64,000 nucleotides of DNA from Notamacropus eugenii. Its lineage: Eukaryota > Chordata > Mammalia > Diprotodontia > Macropodidae. Below are positions 41,600 through 53,739 of this stretch, one piece after another; within the stretch, counting starts at the first letter, position 1, and each line of letters opens with the position of its first letter. Location of the stretch: positions 114,658,744 to 114,722,743 of the forward strand of contig NC_092874.1 in the NCBI RefSeq assembly GCF_028372415.1, in the 5' to 3' direction. Under the pieces are notes generated by a model. That model had not been told where the DNA came from, ran no database searches, and worked only from the letters and a program-made list of their open reading frames with translations. The translations under genes were made by a program, and so were the position numbers.

Positions 41600-43240
41600 G
41601 AGAATTACTTATTCGGAGAGTGATCCTAAGCTAATTATTTCCAGGAGGCTGTGTTTGGGTATGCAGTTTGGGGACATCTTTGAGGCATGAGGTTTTTGAA
41701 AGTAGTACTGGTGAGCCCTATAGGAGAAATCAAAGAAACCTAAGATGTGTACCCCATCTCTGGTTTCCAAGAAGCATCAATCATCAGGGCTGGGCTTCTG
41801 ACTCAGATCTTATTGATCATAGTGAAGCCCTAGAATTTTCTGTTCATCTGGTTCCCATAATGAAAAATCCAGTGCCATGTTGCTGCTCTGTCCCTAACAA
41901 CAGATCTACCATATCAGTATGCCAATATCAATATGTGGGGGATTGGGCAGTTTTTCCTCCATGCAATTATCTTATGGTGCAGGGCTAAAAAGCGAAGAGG
42001 ACTTAGAGCCTACATCCCTGGAAGTTTAGGAGGAGATATTTTATCAGCTGAGTGTCCCAATAATTTAAATTCCTAGTAATCTACTTACTTCCTTTTTAAC
42101 CGTGTAATCAAATTGTTGAAAGTGGAGAATACATAGAAGTTCTGATACAAAAGATGTGAGGGAAATATTGAAATGGGAGAGGCCATTCATGATAAGTGGG
42201 AAATTCTTTAAAAGACTACAGAGGCATGCAAAAGGGTGTTTTGTAGGACTTTGCTCCTAGTGTAGTGGGGTTCTGCTCTTGGTTTGACTCCTTCCCCTAT
42301 GGCATTCAATAAGAAATAATAATAATACTAAGGGGCTGGCTAATACACCCCTTGAAAATGGCCTCGATGTTTTACCTTAACATTTGTTCTTTTGTTTTAG
42401 TTAAAAGAGATTAATCGGGGAGGCTCTGGTCTTGAGAATTTTGAAAGGTCAGGAGCGCAAATCTACAGGAGACTGAGAGTCAGGGAGTTTGGGTGTATAC
42501 AGGAGTCTGGGAGTCAGCTTCCATGTGGGCAAAAGTATAGGATGTAAAAAGATGTTACTAATTACTAACTAGTCATGAGGAAGAAATAGGAGCTTGGAGC
42601 ACTAATCTGAGTAGCTCTGAACCCCCAAATCCAGGTAATATAACTAGAAGTAACAGAAAAAACCTGCTATATATGCATGAAAGACAATTTGTTGGAGTAG
42701 AGCCTTGAAGGCTGTTTTAACTATCCATCTGACAGGGTACAGCCCAAGCCAAGACCTTTGCTCCTTATCCAAAAGAATTTGAGTCTCATTTGTCTAATGC
42801 CCTAGAAAATCCCACCTTGAACTTTCCCACTTGTAATCCTCTCAATCAGTCTTTCATTGTAACCTACACCCAACATCCCTATTCTCTGCTGCCCAGCCCT
42901 CCATTGTCTTTTACCTCCAGATGCCCTGGCTACTTCCCATCCTTGGTCCTATCTAGACCCCATTCTCTTGGTCCAGGCAGTACACCTCCTTTTACCCCAG
43001 TCTACTGGCCACTCTTATCAAGATCCTCCCTAGAGGCCTCCTCTAGTCACCCCAGATTGCTTGGCCATTCCTAGATCCCTCCCACAGTCTGCATATAAGA
43101 TCCATCTCAGTTTCCATTGAAGTGCTCAGATTCTGTTTAGCCTACTTGTCAACACAAGGGTTACCAATGCTGAGACTGCTTAAGAGTCTGGCCAACAGTG
43201 TAGACTTTTAGAATAATGCCCACCTTAGACTGTGTTTTAA
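41600..43240. other. TMEM140 intron, mostly unrecognised
   Basis: No confident gene. The stretch at about 42820-43200 is pyrimidine-rich with a TATAAG at about 43095 and might be an old LTR fragment, but I saw no matching partner or clear ends. Confidence 0.3.
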
Positions 43241-43599
43241 CCTTTTTTTTTTTTTTTTTTTGCTGAAAGAAGGTGTGTGTCAAATGCAGTTGGGCAGGAC
43301 CTGTGTGTCACTATTTCAGGATTCCAGCATTCCTAAATATCAACACATCTAGAAGATTTTGGTGAGGCTGTTCAGCCCCCAGATCAGACTCTAGAAATCA
43401 AAAACTTTGAAATGGGAATGAAGGGTGAAAGAGAAGACCATTTCACCTTTCCTGGAGGGAACCTACCACTGTCTTTTAGTAAATCTGCCTAAAAGGCCTA
43501 TACCCATGGCCCCACACACACCCTTTATTTTTTCTACTTGAGTGATGATACATCTTAGCATTTCTTTATTTCTGTGACTTCAACCCCTGCTTAATGTGG

Positions 43600-43735
43600 C
43601 TAAGTACTTCACAGAACAAATCCCCTTAATAAAAAGTATTTGTTCTGTAAAACTTGGACCCAGTCAAAAGGCAGCACCGAGGATCTAGAAGTCCACCATG
43701 TGATTTTGAGGTTGCAGGTTCCCCAACCTTGGTTT
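43600..43735. mobile_element. Half of a palindromic hAT MITE
   Basis: ACAGAACAAATCCCCTTAAT, CAGTCAAAAGGCAGCAC and GGTTCCCCAACC match the right half of the copy at 51486-51697. The left half is absent. A 19-base T run lies at 43243-43261, well before it. Confidence 0.65.
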
Positions 43736-44309
43736 AGATAGCATTTTGCCTTTTACAAACAGGATCACTATCCCCTGGGGCTTTTTACTGGCTGTGTGAC
43801 CTTAGGCAAATCACTTCACTGGACCATAGTTTTCTCATATAAATGAAAGGATCAGAATAGGTGGCCTCTTGGGTCCCTTTTGGCTCTAAACTGAAGATCC
43901 TGTTTTCCTTCTTAGAGTTGAGTCCCTAGAGACAAGGCTGCAACCCTGAAGCAAGATGAATTGGTCACCTCCAGGAGTCCGGCCAGGTTTTGCCATTGCT
44001 TTTGTCTTCTGCTTCCTTTCACAGATAATACTTTAGGGGAGCTTTAAATTAGAAACTGAAAGCAAGCCAAACCAAAATTTAAGTGCTCTAGTGAGTTCTG
44101 GATTGTTTCTCTTGCTATGTTCTTGAATATGGAGATACCCCAGGTCCTAGGAGAACATGAAGGACCATCCTGAACTGAGAAAGCTTCCTGCTGCCTCTTG
44201 TTGCTCATGTGAAAAAGAAATTTTGGGTCTTAGAATTACATGTCTGACTCCTCAAGCTGCAAATGCCTTTCAGGCCATAGGTTTCTACTTCCTTTGTGTG
44301 TGGGAGTGG

Positions 44310-44520
44310 GTGGGGGGTGGGGTAACTGGGATTAAAGTGATTTGGCCAGGTTAACATATCTAGTAAATGTCAAGTGTCTGAGGCCAGATCTGAACTCCAA
44401 TCCTTCTGACTCCAGGGCCAGTGGTCTTATCTACTGAACCACCTAGGTGCCCTTAATATATCCTCAGTGTCATAAGCAGTACCAGGCATATAGTAAACAC
44501 TTCATGAACATTTGTTTATG
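44310..44520 (-). repeat. MIR/marsupial SINE, antisense, followed by L2/MIR-like end
   Basis: GATTTGGCCAGGTTAACAT, ACTCCAGGGCCAGTGGTCTT and CTGAACCACCTAGGTGCCC are antisense core and head. ACCAGGCATATAGTAAACAC follows. Confidence 0.6.
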
Positions 44521-44999
44521 CAGGGAGATGGAAAGATTTTTCACCAATCACAGCAATAATAATTTTGCTGCTGACAGATATGCATGATAAAGGTATGAAA
44601 GTAAGCTAGGCAGATAAGAACCACATCTTTTCCTTTTGTTCTGGCTCAAATGATTTGCTTGCAAAACAAGAGATGATTTGGGGAATGTCTAATCCTAAGT
44701 GAGATACTTGTCTGGAATAGAGGGCTGCAGTCTCAATAGAACTGCCAGCCAGTAAGGAGTTGAAATGGCCTGCAGGTGGCCCTAAAGAAGCAGGGAAGAG
44801 TCAAGATTATACACTCAGAAGCCACTGTGAGACCATCCTAGATAAGCAGAACAATGCCTAGCAGAGACTGGCGCATAGCAGGACCATAAAACCATTTATG
44901 TTACCTTTCATCCAGCGAAACTTAGAACACCTTCTCTAAGCAGTTTCCTTCATCTTTTTAATGATGAAAAGGAATAGCGAAGAACAGATTCGTTTAAAG

Positions 45000-45980
45000 A
45001 AAGTTAAATAATTTGATAAGGGCAAACAAATATTGGAGGTAGGAATATCTTGTAGATCTCTCTTTTCCTAGGTATTAGTTGGAAACACTAGCCCATATAT
45101 GGTGTGGTAGGCAGTGGATTAGGGCAGTTGCTGGGTTCCTTTCCCATTGTGGTGCTGCCTTGTAACATGCTCTCAACCTGACAAAACAACAATGTCCAAC
45201 TGGTTGCCCAGATACCATTGACTTGACCATTGTCTATTAGAGGAAACAGGGCGGAGCTCTTCATTTCTGCTAGGCTCGCTGTCCAACATGACCTTACATA
45301 ACACACACTACCTTTTCCTGGTCTCTGCACTATCATTACTTTATGTATGCCTCTGATAGCTCTTCTACAAGTGTGGCTATGTTTCAGGTAGGCATAGGAG
45401 ATCATTTTGAGCTTAATATTGAGTATATATCAGCAGGTGAAAATGAAGAGTGAATTCTTATGAGACTGATGGAAACTGGGCTGAAAGAAAGGAATTAAAC
45501 TTCTGGCAAAGACTTTTTTAAAGGCAGACCATTAACCCAACCATGACACAGACAAAGGGCATGCAGAGATTATTTGGGGAAATATTCTTTAAAAGTTGGT
45601 ACTACTAAAACAACTCAAAAGGACATACATTAATTTGGCAAAAGCAGAGACAGATAGGGGAATTATTCCGAGGAGACTGCTTTTCCTTCCAGAATAACAC
45701 TGTCATCGTCAGAACCACTCAGGTCATTGTCCTGGACTTTTGACTATAATATTGTGATGTGGGGGTGTGGGCTGGTAGAACCCAGAAATGTTATCTTTGC
45801 TGCTCTGACACATTCTGTATTTAAAGATTCTGTGGAACAGAAGTTTGGAAAGAAGGTAGAGTTGCTTCATTGGGCTGCCATCAGCTGTCATTCCATGACC
45901 TTCTCAAATTCAGTAGCACCAAGATAGAACTTGGGTTCTGTCATTCCTTCCTGCCCTTGCATGAGAGAGAAAATATAGTA
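45000..45980. other. TMEM140 intron, nothing recognised
   Basis: It has open frames on both strands (minus 45405-45088, plus 45727-45927) without splice support or a recognisable product. I do not call a gene. Confidence 0.4.
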
Positions 45981-46309
45981 CCTTGAAGAGAGTACTGGAT
46001 TGGAAATCAGAGCTGCTTTCTAGACCCAGCTACACCAATTGCAGTTATGAGACCTTGAACAAGTGGATTTATAAAAAAAATAATAATCTCACTCTAGCCC
46101 TTTTCTCCTCTTAAGTTCAATTCTATTGCCTCGTTGTGGCAAGGAGTGGCCTTGAGTCTAGTCAAAGTGGACTTCTCTCCCACAGGCCACAGTCTTGCAT
46201 CTCTATGCCTTTGCAGTGGTCATTTCACATTCTTGGAGTGCATTTCTTCCTGTTCTCTACTCATGAAGTCCCTCTGTTCTTTTAAGAGACAATCAAGAAT
46301 AAAACTATA

Positions 46310-48835
46310 GCTTTTCTATAGATGATATATGATGCTCTGTTTAGAGAACCCTCACAAGTCAATCACAAATTACTCGAAATAATAACCAGCAAAATCACAG
46401 GATATAAAATAAATCCACAGAAATTATCAGTATTTTGTATACTACCAATAAAACCCAACAATATGAGAAAGAGAAATTTCATTAAAAATAACTACAGAAT
46501 TAGAGTAAATACTTGAGAGTCTATCTATCAACATGACCAGCAAGATGGAGGACATCACGAACACAAACTTTTCCAAAATAGGAATTAGGTACAGGAGATA
46601 AAGCAAATTCATCTGTTTCTAGGCTCAAAGAACCCAAATGATGTAACAAGTCAATGAACTAACAGCACAAAAAGGCTACTTGCTAGTCCCTAATTACTCA
46701 GCACCCCCTCATCACCCACCTGCTGCAGGACTATACAAGCTGATCCATGGTTTTTCATTAGGACTCCTTTCCACTCCACCCCCACTTCCTCCTAGAGCTT
46801 CAGAAATATAAAATGTAGAAGAAGAGCTTGCTCAGGTTACAGCACTGCCACAATAGAATTTTGACAGAGAACTGAGGTAGAACACTGTGATGGTGTGGCA
46901 TTCCACTAAGCCTGGAGGAAAGAGCCCATCTGGAGCCAACTCTGAACCTTCAGAAGTCTTTTGGGACAGAGATCAAGGCTGGTGAGCTGTGAACTGCCCT
47001 TTGTAAGAAGAGGCCAAAATGGATTCAAGGGAAATCATTCAAATGGGGAGGAGTCAGAAAGAGACCAAAAGGGGACTATAAAAAAAAGACAAATAACCAA
47101 AAATATATTCAGAATTGTATAAATACAATTACAAAAATCATCATTCCTTATAGAAATAAAGGCAGACCTAAATAATTGTAGAAAAATTAATTTGCTCATG
47201 GGTAGACTGTACCAATGTAATGAAAATGACATCACAATCTAAATTAATTTACTTGTTCAGTGCCAGACTTTATTTACAGATCCAGAAAAAAATAAAATTT
47301 GTCCAGTGGAACAAAGGATTAAAAATCTCAAGGGGAATAATGAAAAAAAATGGGGAGCCTAACTACCAGAACTAAAACAATACAATGCTGGCTGAACGAG
47401 CTAGAAGTGGATGAGTGGAAAAGGTTAGGTATATAACATACAAAAGAAATGAACATATTAGCATGGTGTTTAATAAAATCCAAAGACTCCAACTATCAGT
47501 GTCATGACTCACTGTTAAAAGAAAAAAAAACTCCTGGGAAAACTGGAAAACATCTGGCAGAAACTAGGTATAGGATAACATCTCACACTATGTACCAATA
47601 TGAGCCCTAAATGGATACATGACTTAAACATAAAGGGTGGCATCATAAATTAGAGGAACAAGGAAGACAATACCTTTGCCAACTATACAATACAATGGAT
47701 AATTTTGATTATATAATATTTAAAAGCTTTTGTATAAGCAAAAGCAATGTAGTTAAAATTAGAAGAAAAATAGTTAACTGGAAAAAAAATCCTTGTAATA
47801 TAGTTTTCTAATAAAGGTCTTATATACAAGATATATCTAGAACTTATTCAAATTTATAAGAAAAAAGAGCCATTCCCCAATAGATATATGGACAAAGGAC
47901 ATGAATAGGTAGTTTCCAAAGTAAGGAATCCAAGCTCTTGCTCTTAAAAGCCATATCAAAATGCTACAAATCACTAACAGAGAAAAGATAAGTTAAAATA
48001 ACTCCGTGGTTCTACCTCACACTCACCACTTTGGCAAAGTTGACAAAAAGGGAAATGGCAACTGTTGAGGAGTTGTGGGAAAGCAGGTATATTAAACTAA
48101 TTCCTTTTGGTGGAGTAGTGAATTGCTCTAGCCATTTTGGGCAACAATTTGTAATTATTACACCCCCCCCCCCCCCCCCACAAAGTTACTAAGCTGTGTG
48201 TATATCCTTGGACCCAACAATACCACTAGGGCCTATACTCCAAAGAGACCAAAGAGAATGGGGAAAACAAATCTGTATAAAAATATCTATACCATCTCTT
48301 TGTTGAACAAAGAACTAGAAATTAAAGTGTTGAGCCCAAAACCTGTGTAATGGCTGAACAAATTATGGTATATGAAATGATGTAAGGGACAGTTTCAGAG
48401 GCACTGGGGAAGACTTGTATTAATGGATGCAGAGTAAAGTGCGTAGAACCAGAAGAACACGTCATACAATAACATGGAGAAGAGAAGCAACTTTGAAAGA
48501 ATTAAGAACTCTGTTCAAGGCCACACCAACCATGACTCTAGAGGACATGCTGAATCGCACTACTAAACTTCAGTAATTCTCCTAATAGAGCAGCGATAGA
48601 CTCAAAGAATATGGCAGACACGACCAATGTGAGAATTTATTTTGCTTGATTATGCATATTTGTTGCAATGGTTTGGTTTGGTTTTTCGAGGGGAAGGTTG
48701 ACTAGAGATGAGGTAGCTAAGAAAAGAAAGAGAAGCAAAAGAAAAGTCTCTGAAGCTTTAAAAACAATGAAAAAACAAAAGGTACAAAGAATCAGAGAAG
48801 CAGAATGGCTTTGAAAGCTATATGAATTTTAAAAT
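46310..48835 (+). mobile_element. L1, damaged, sense, with a foreign or rearranged middle
   Basis: A frame at 46322-46516 reads REPSQVNHKLLEIITSKITG and YKINPQK, the reverse-transcriptase 'connection' region of L1 ORF2. ORF2 wording resumes at about 47280 (TTTGTCCAGTGGAACAAAGG) and runs to the 3' UTR at about 48830, with a 17-base C run at 48163-48179. The segment 46530-47260 does not fit ORF2 order and contains AGCAAGATGGAGGACATC, reminiscent of a LINE 5' end. Confidence 0.75.
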
Positions 48836-49074
48836 AAAAAGCTGAACAGAGTATTTACAGTTTTATATACAATACTGTTCTACTATATACATAGAAATTC
48901 TCATTTTATTTGCTGTCTTAAGTTCAAAATCAGAAAAAATTAGTGTGATGAATGTAAAAGAGCAATTTAGATAGCTCCATTAAAAAAAAAACAACAAAAA
49001 ACTGAAGCAACTTCTCCGGCATTAAGCCTTTCCAAAGCCTCCCAGTTGCTACTGTTTCTCCTACCAACTGGTTG

Positions 49075-49138
49075 TCCTAAAAGTCTTAGTGCAGTTTTAA
49101 GCTTTAATTAACCTAAAACTGCACTAAGACTTTTGGGA
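49075..49138. mobile_element. Short near-perfect palindrome, mariner/Tc1-type MITE
   Basis: Two 25-base arms (49075-49099 and 49114-49138) pair with a single mismatch around a 14-base loop. Each arm contains AAAAGTCTTAGTGCAGTTTT or its complement. The TCCCAAAAGT-type tips resemble mariner ends. The arms are long enough to give a stable RNA hairpin. Confidence 0.75.
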
Positions 49139-49424
49139 TACTTGATACTTGTATTTATTCATGTTATGTGTAGGCAGAGTACATTTATATATGTACTTGT
49201 CTTCCACTTTAGGTTCCTTGAAAGTAGGGATTATGCCATTCTTGGTACTTGTACAAAGTACCCCCTTCTCAAAGACTGTGACCACTGGGAGTACCTCAAG
49301 GTTTGGTAGGTCAGTGGACTGAGCATCTGCCATCCAGGGATCAACCAAGCCAGACTGGAAGAGGCTCCTCACAAGAAGGCTAGCTTTTAGTAAAAAACTC
49401 TTTTGGCTACAGTAGTCATGAAAT

Positions 49425-49665
49425 GGGAAGGAGCTAGGTGGTACAGTAGATAGGACCTGGAGTCAGGAAGATATCAGACCTCAGACACTAATTCTGTGGC
49501 TCCGGGCAAGTGATATAACCTGTTCCTCAGTTTACTCATCTGTAAAATGGGGATAAAAATAGGATACCTACATCTCCTAGGGTTGTTGTAAGGATAAAAT
49601 GAGATATCTGTGAAGCATTTCACAAATTTTAAAGCACTACGTCAATTCTAGCTATTAAGATACTG
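49425..49665 (+). mobile_element. Marsupial SINE/MIR
   Basis: GAGCTAGGTGGTACAGTAGA head, CTCAGTTTACTCATCTGTAA body, AGGGTTGTTGTAAGGATAAA end. Confidence 0.78.
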
Positions 49666-49669
49666 AAGG

Positions 49670-51485
49670 GTTGTTATCTGTGTTCCTGGAGACAGTACAT
49701 ACAACTATGAAATCATGCACATTCTGAAGTCAGAATAAGCGTGTCTACTCTGCCTACATTACAGAGCTGCTATCAAATGATAAGACACGTAAACTGCTCT
49801 GTAACTATGAAGTGTCATGCAAATCTGACACATTATCATTATGATGTTTTGGACCAGTAATATCATCTGCATAAGTGGCTCCCAGTAAGGAAATCCTCCC
49901 CAATGCAGGTTGGCACTTTCTCTGCAACTGATAATCTCAGAAGTTTGCCCAAAGCACCTAGGAGTTAAATAACAGAGTCACAGTCAGTATATAGCACAGT
50001 GGCTACCAGAACTCAAACCTCCAAGTGTGTGAGGCCACTTCCCTATTTATTGCCCCAGGCTGCCTCATTACCATATTGCTGACCTGCACAACTAGGCAGC
50101 AAGCAGGGGCCAAAGTTAAAATAGGTTGTTTCTTCTTGCAGCAGGTAGGTTAGACTAGAGACAGACTGATGATGGTTGGTTGCCACAGGTCACGTGACAA
50201 TCTGGAGAATGCATGGTGACAACCCTACAGTTTTCGAAGGCTGCCTGAAATCTTGGCCATGTTGTCCAGGCCTGTCCTATTGTTTTTTTCGGGGCTAATT
50301 CAGAGAATTTCCAGAGGAGCTCCAAGGGAGACTAAGCTGGAATTTATAGTCAGCTCAGAGAACCAGGTATGTGTCTAGTTTGTCCTTTGGTGCCAGCAGC
50401 GGGGAGCGACCCAGACTGCATTATCTAATGATTCATGATGGAGGAAGAGAAGGAATGAACCTAGGAGCCCTCTGAGTAACTTGTCTGTACAGTAGAGAGG
50501 CATGAGGGGGCAGGGAAGAGAAAAGGCAAGATTAATAGAACAAGAAAAGGAAAAAAGCTCGATAGGGTTGGACTTTTGCTTGCCCCAAAAGAGAAGAAAC
50601 CATTCCTTATGTCAGTCTCAGAGTCTGAGCTAGATTCATGTGACCACACCAATGCACTCAGCTGATCCCTGCAGTGGTTTGGGAGTAGAAAAAAGGAAAT
50701 GGGTTACATTTCCTCTGACACAAACACCAACCCAACATGCTTGCAGTTCATATCCCAAAGAGATTTATTAGGGAAACAGATAACCTTGATTCTAGTAGAT
50801 CTAGGCCTTCTGCTGCCCTCCTGAAGCCATAACAGGAGACTGATACCTTCACAGTACCCAGTTAGGCAGTATTCACATTCAAAAGATAAAGTATCAGTCC
50901 TACAACTGGAGACTTAGTTTTGAATTTAGATGATTTACATAAGCTCAAATACAAGTTGTTTGCACTTTCACCTCAGTTTTTCAATGTCTCAGCCACTGTT
51001 TATTGTCTTAGAAGCAGTGAGTCAGTTAACATTGTGTAGACAGGTACCCAAGGTGATCAGATATAGTACTTGTTCCTTTAAGGAGTTTTAAAGGAAGGAG
51101 AAGACACAGTACTGGCTTCTGACATTCAGCATCAGTTGTGTTTTACAGAATAAATGAAAGAATACAGAGTATCTGTTCTGTATATGCAGAATTCCTTTGG
51201 CCCCGGGTCACAGGCCACTGCATTGCAGAAACAGTCTTTGAACCCAAGCTGTCCTGATCCTGATGCTGATTTTATTCATGGATTCTTGAAAAGAACCTTC
51301 TTGTACCATAGAGGTAAGAGGTGTCAGAGCCCCAACATCTATGTTGTTCCATATCAATTGTGTTCAGAGACCATCTGTTTTCTTCCAGAATTCACATGAA
51401 GAAACAAGATGCTTGGGGTTTTTTGTTGAGCTGCAACCTCAGTATGAGTTAGCAGTATGATGTGGAAATGAAAAAAGCATGTGGT
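49670..51485. other. TMEM140 intron, largely free of recognised repeats
   Basis: About 1.8 kb with little I can assign. It contains the GTCACGTGAC site at 50189 and CAGCAGCGGGGAGCGACC near 50395. No coding signal was found. A conserved regulatory region is possible but unproven. Confidence 0.35.
50189..50198. promoter_or_regulatory. Palindromic CLEAR/E-box site GTCACGTGAC
   Basis: This is a perfect 10-bp match to the TFEB/USF-type palindrome. It lies in the long TMEM140 intron, about 10 kb from the coding exon, in a stretch without recognised repeats (about 49670-51480). Confidence 0.35.
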
Positions 51486-51697
51486 TTTAGAATAAGGGTG
51501 GGGAACCTGCAGCCTCAAGGCCACATTTGGCCTTCTAGGTCCTTGGGTGCAGCCCTTTGACTGAATGTAAATTTCATAGAACAAATCCCCTTAATTAAAG
51601 GATCTATTCTGGAAAATTTGGACTCAGCCAAAAGGCTGCACCCAAGGACCTAGAAGGTCACATGTGGCTTTGAGGCTGTAGGTTCTCCATCCCTGCT
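51486..51697. mobile_element. Palindromic hAT MITE, complete
   Basis: The whole 0.2 kb folds on itself. The left end GGGTGGGGAACCTGCAGCCT is complemented by AGGTTCTCCATCCCTG at the right, and CTTCTAGGTCCTTGGGTGCA by CTGCACCCAAGGACCTAGAA. Charlie-type hAT family. Confidence 0.78.
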
Positions 51698-51739
51698 AGA
51701 GGTTGTGTTACTATTAGTATAATGTCCAGAGTGAGGAAT

Positions 51740-52310
51740 GGCAGTAATTCTGTTTATTTTCTGAGTTGGTCAGATCCATTGGCTATTGTATCTAGTTCTG
51801 AGCGCCACATTTAAGATGGTGGGAGTTGATAAGGCAGCATCATTTCTAGAGGAAAGTGACCAAGATGTTGTAGGATTTGAAGCCATGCCATACAAAAATC
51901 AGTTTAAGTAACAGGATGTTGGGCCTAGAGACAATGTGAGAAAGGAATGGTGCAAGGGGGATGGTGTGTGTGAAGTCTGTAAATATTTAAAGAGATGTCA
52001 TATGGATGAGGAATTAGGCTTATTCTGCTTGGCCCAAGAGAAAACCCAGCCCCAAGAGCAATGCTCAGGGGGTTTAGCAGAGTGCATGTTCTTTCTGATT
52101 TCTGGAAAGACACTACTTTCTAACTAGCTTGTTAATATAGACAACCCCGAGTGTGACCAAGTTTCTATAGACTATCCAACATCCTGAACTTCAGTTCAAA
52201 GGAAATCTTGCACTTGATAGAAAGCATCATATAACTGACCTAAGATATCAGGGCTAAAATGAGGTGTAGTCATTTCAACCCCACCGTTACCTGTGGGAAA
52301 ACCTTTTAAT
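51740..52310 (+). mobile_element. L3/CR1 LINE, sense
   Basis: TAGTTCTGAGCGCCACATTT, GAAGCCATGCCATACAAAAA, TGTAAATATTTAAAGAGATG, TTCTGCTTGGCCCAAGAG, in L3 order. Confidence 0.75.
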
Positions 52311-52539
52311 CAGGATCACTATCAGAAAATGGAATGGATGGCCTTGGAGAGTATTAACTTTGTATTTGCTCAGGGAGATGGCAAGACCCCATTTGTCACA
52401 TATAGGTGGCATCCATGCTTTGGGTAGGAGCTGCTCTACATGTTCTCTGTTCCAACTGTCATTCTATGACAAGATGAAAAAATAAGAGGTAGTTTAAAGG
52501 TTACCAAAAGGGAGGGAGTTGGTCGTTGCTGAGTCTTTT

Positions 52540-52790
52540 TTTATTATTATTATTATTTGTGTACAACTCTGTGTGACCCCATTTGGGGTTTTCTTGGCAA
52601 AGATACTGGAGTAGTTTGCTATTTTCTTCTCCAGCTCTTTGTACATATGAGGAAACTAAGGCAAACAGAGTTAGGTGACTCCCAGAGTTACACAGCTAGG
52701 AGGCCAGATTTGAATTTAGAAAGATGAGTCTTCCTGACCCTTGGCCTGGGGCTCTATCCATTGTACCACCAAGCTGCCAAACTGCAGGAA
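52540..52790 (-). mobile_element. Marsupial SINE inserted between L3 pieces
   Basis: GACCCCATTTGGGGTTTTCT, ATGAGGAAACTAAGGCAAAC, CTCTATCCATTGTACCACC: antisense tail, core and head. Confidence 0.85.
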
Positions 52791-52794
52791 ACTT

Positions 52795-53370
52795 TCTAGT
52801 GGCATGCAACAGGATCTGTTGAACTGTTGTTTTTAATCTCTACTTGGATGAGGACACATGGAGTGCTTATCAAATTTGTGGATGATATATAGCTGAGAAG
52901 ATATAGTGGATAACTGAAGAACCAAAATAGACTTCAACAGGAAAGGAATGATTAGCTGAACTTAACAAGATGGAATGAATAGAAATAAATATAATGCACT
53001 GAATTGTTAACTTCTTTTTAAAACGTAGAGGCAAAGGATTCAGGAAAAGTAGTTGGAAAGCATTTTACGTGAAAAATTCATGGGATTTTAGATGACTCAA
53101 ATCTCAGTGTAAGTCACTGGTGTGATGTAACTACTCCAAAATGCGAATGCAATCTTAGAATTCATCAATAACAGATATAGACATGTGTGTCTGCGTATGT
53201 GTATGCGTGTACAGAACTGTATACACGGACACATACATACCTATTTATAAAGCAAGGGAAGTGATAATTCCATTGTAGTCTGCCTTGGTCAGACTATTTC
53301 TGAAGTATAGTGTTCAGTTTTGGTTGATACATCTTAAGAAGAACTTTGATAAACTAGGGTTCATTTTAAT
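52795..53370 (+). mobile_element. L3/CR1 LINE, sense
   Basis: CAAATTTGTGGATGATATAT, TTGGTCAGACTATTTCTGAA, TATAGTGTTCAGTTTTGG. It corresponds to a more upstream part of L3 than the piece at 51740-52310, so the two are out of order and represent separate insertions or a rearrangement. Confidence 0.65.
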
Positions 53371-53739
53371 GAATCGGCTAAATATAATTTAAATGCCTAC
53401 AGAATGCCATACACTGTTAGACCCCAAAGATACCCAGACAAAAAAAAAAAAAAAAAGAAAAACTTGTTTTTCAGTAACTTACATTTTGTAAGGGAAAAAC
53501 AACACCCTCACCCCTACTCCCCCCAAATGCCAAATATATTCAAAGTAAACCCAAAGTCATGGTGGAAGGGAGGGGAGTTAAAGGGGTGGTGTCAAGAAAG
53601 CCTCCTGTGGGAAGTAGCTCTGGAGCTGAGCATTGCAACAAGGGAGGGATTCTAAGAGGGGGAGGTAAGAAATGTACAAATGGAGCCTGAAATTAAAATC
53701 CAAGAATGCCACTGCCATAGCTAGGCACTGTGCTAAAGC

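Noticed and set aside
45088-45405. 105-codon minus-strand open frame
   Set aside because: No recognisable protein, no splice or promoter support, and it lies in a TMEM140 intron. It could be a decayed retrocopy, but I cannot name a parent.
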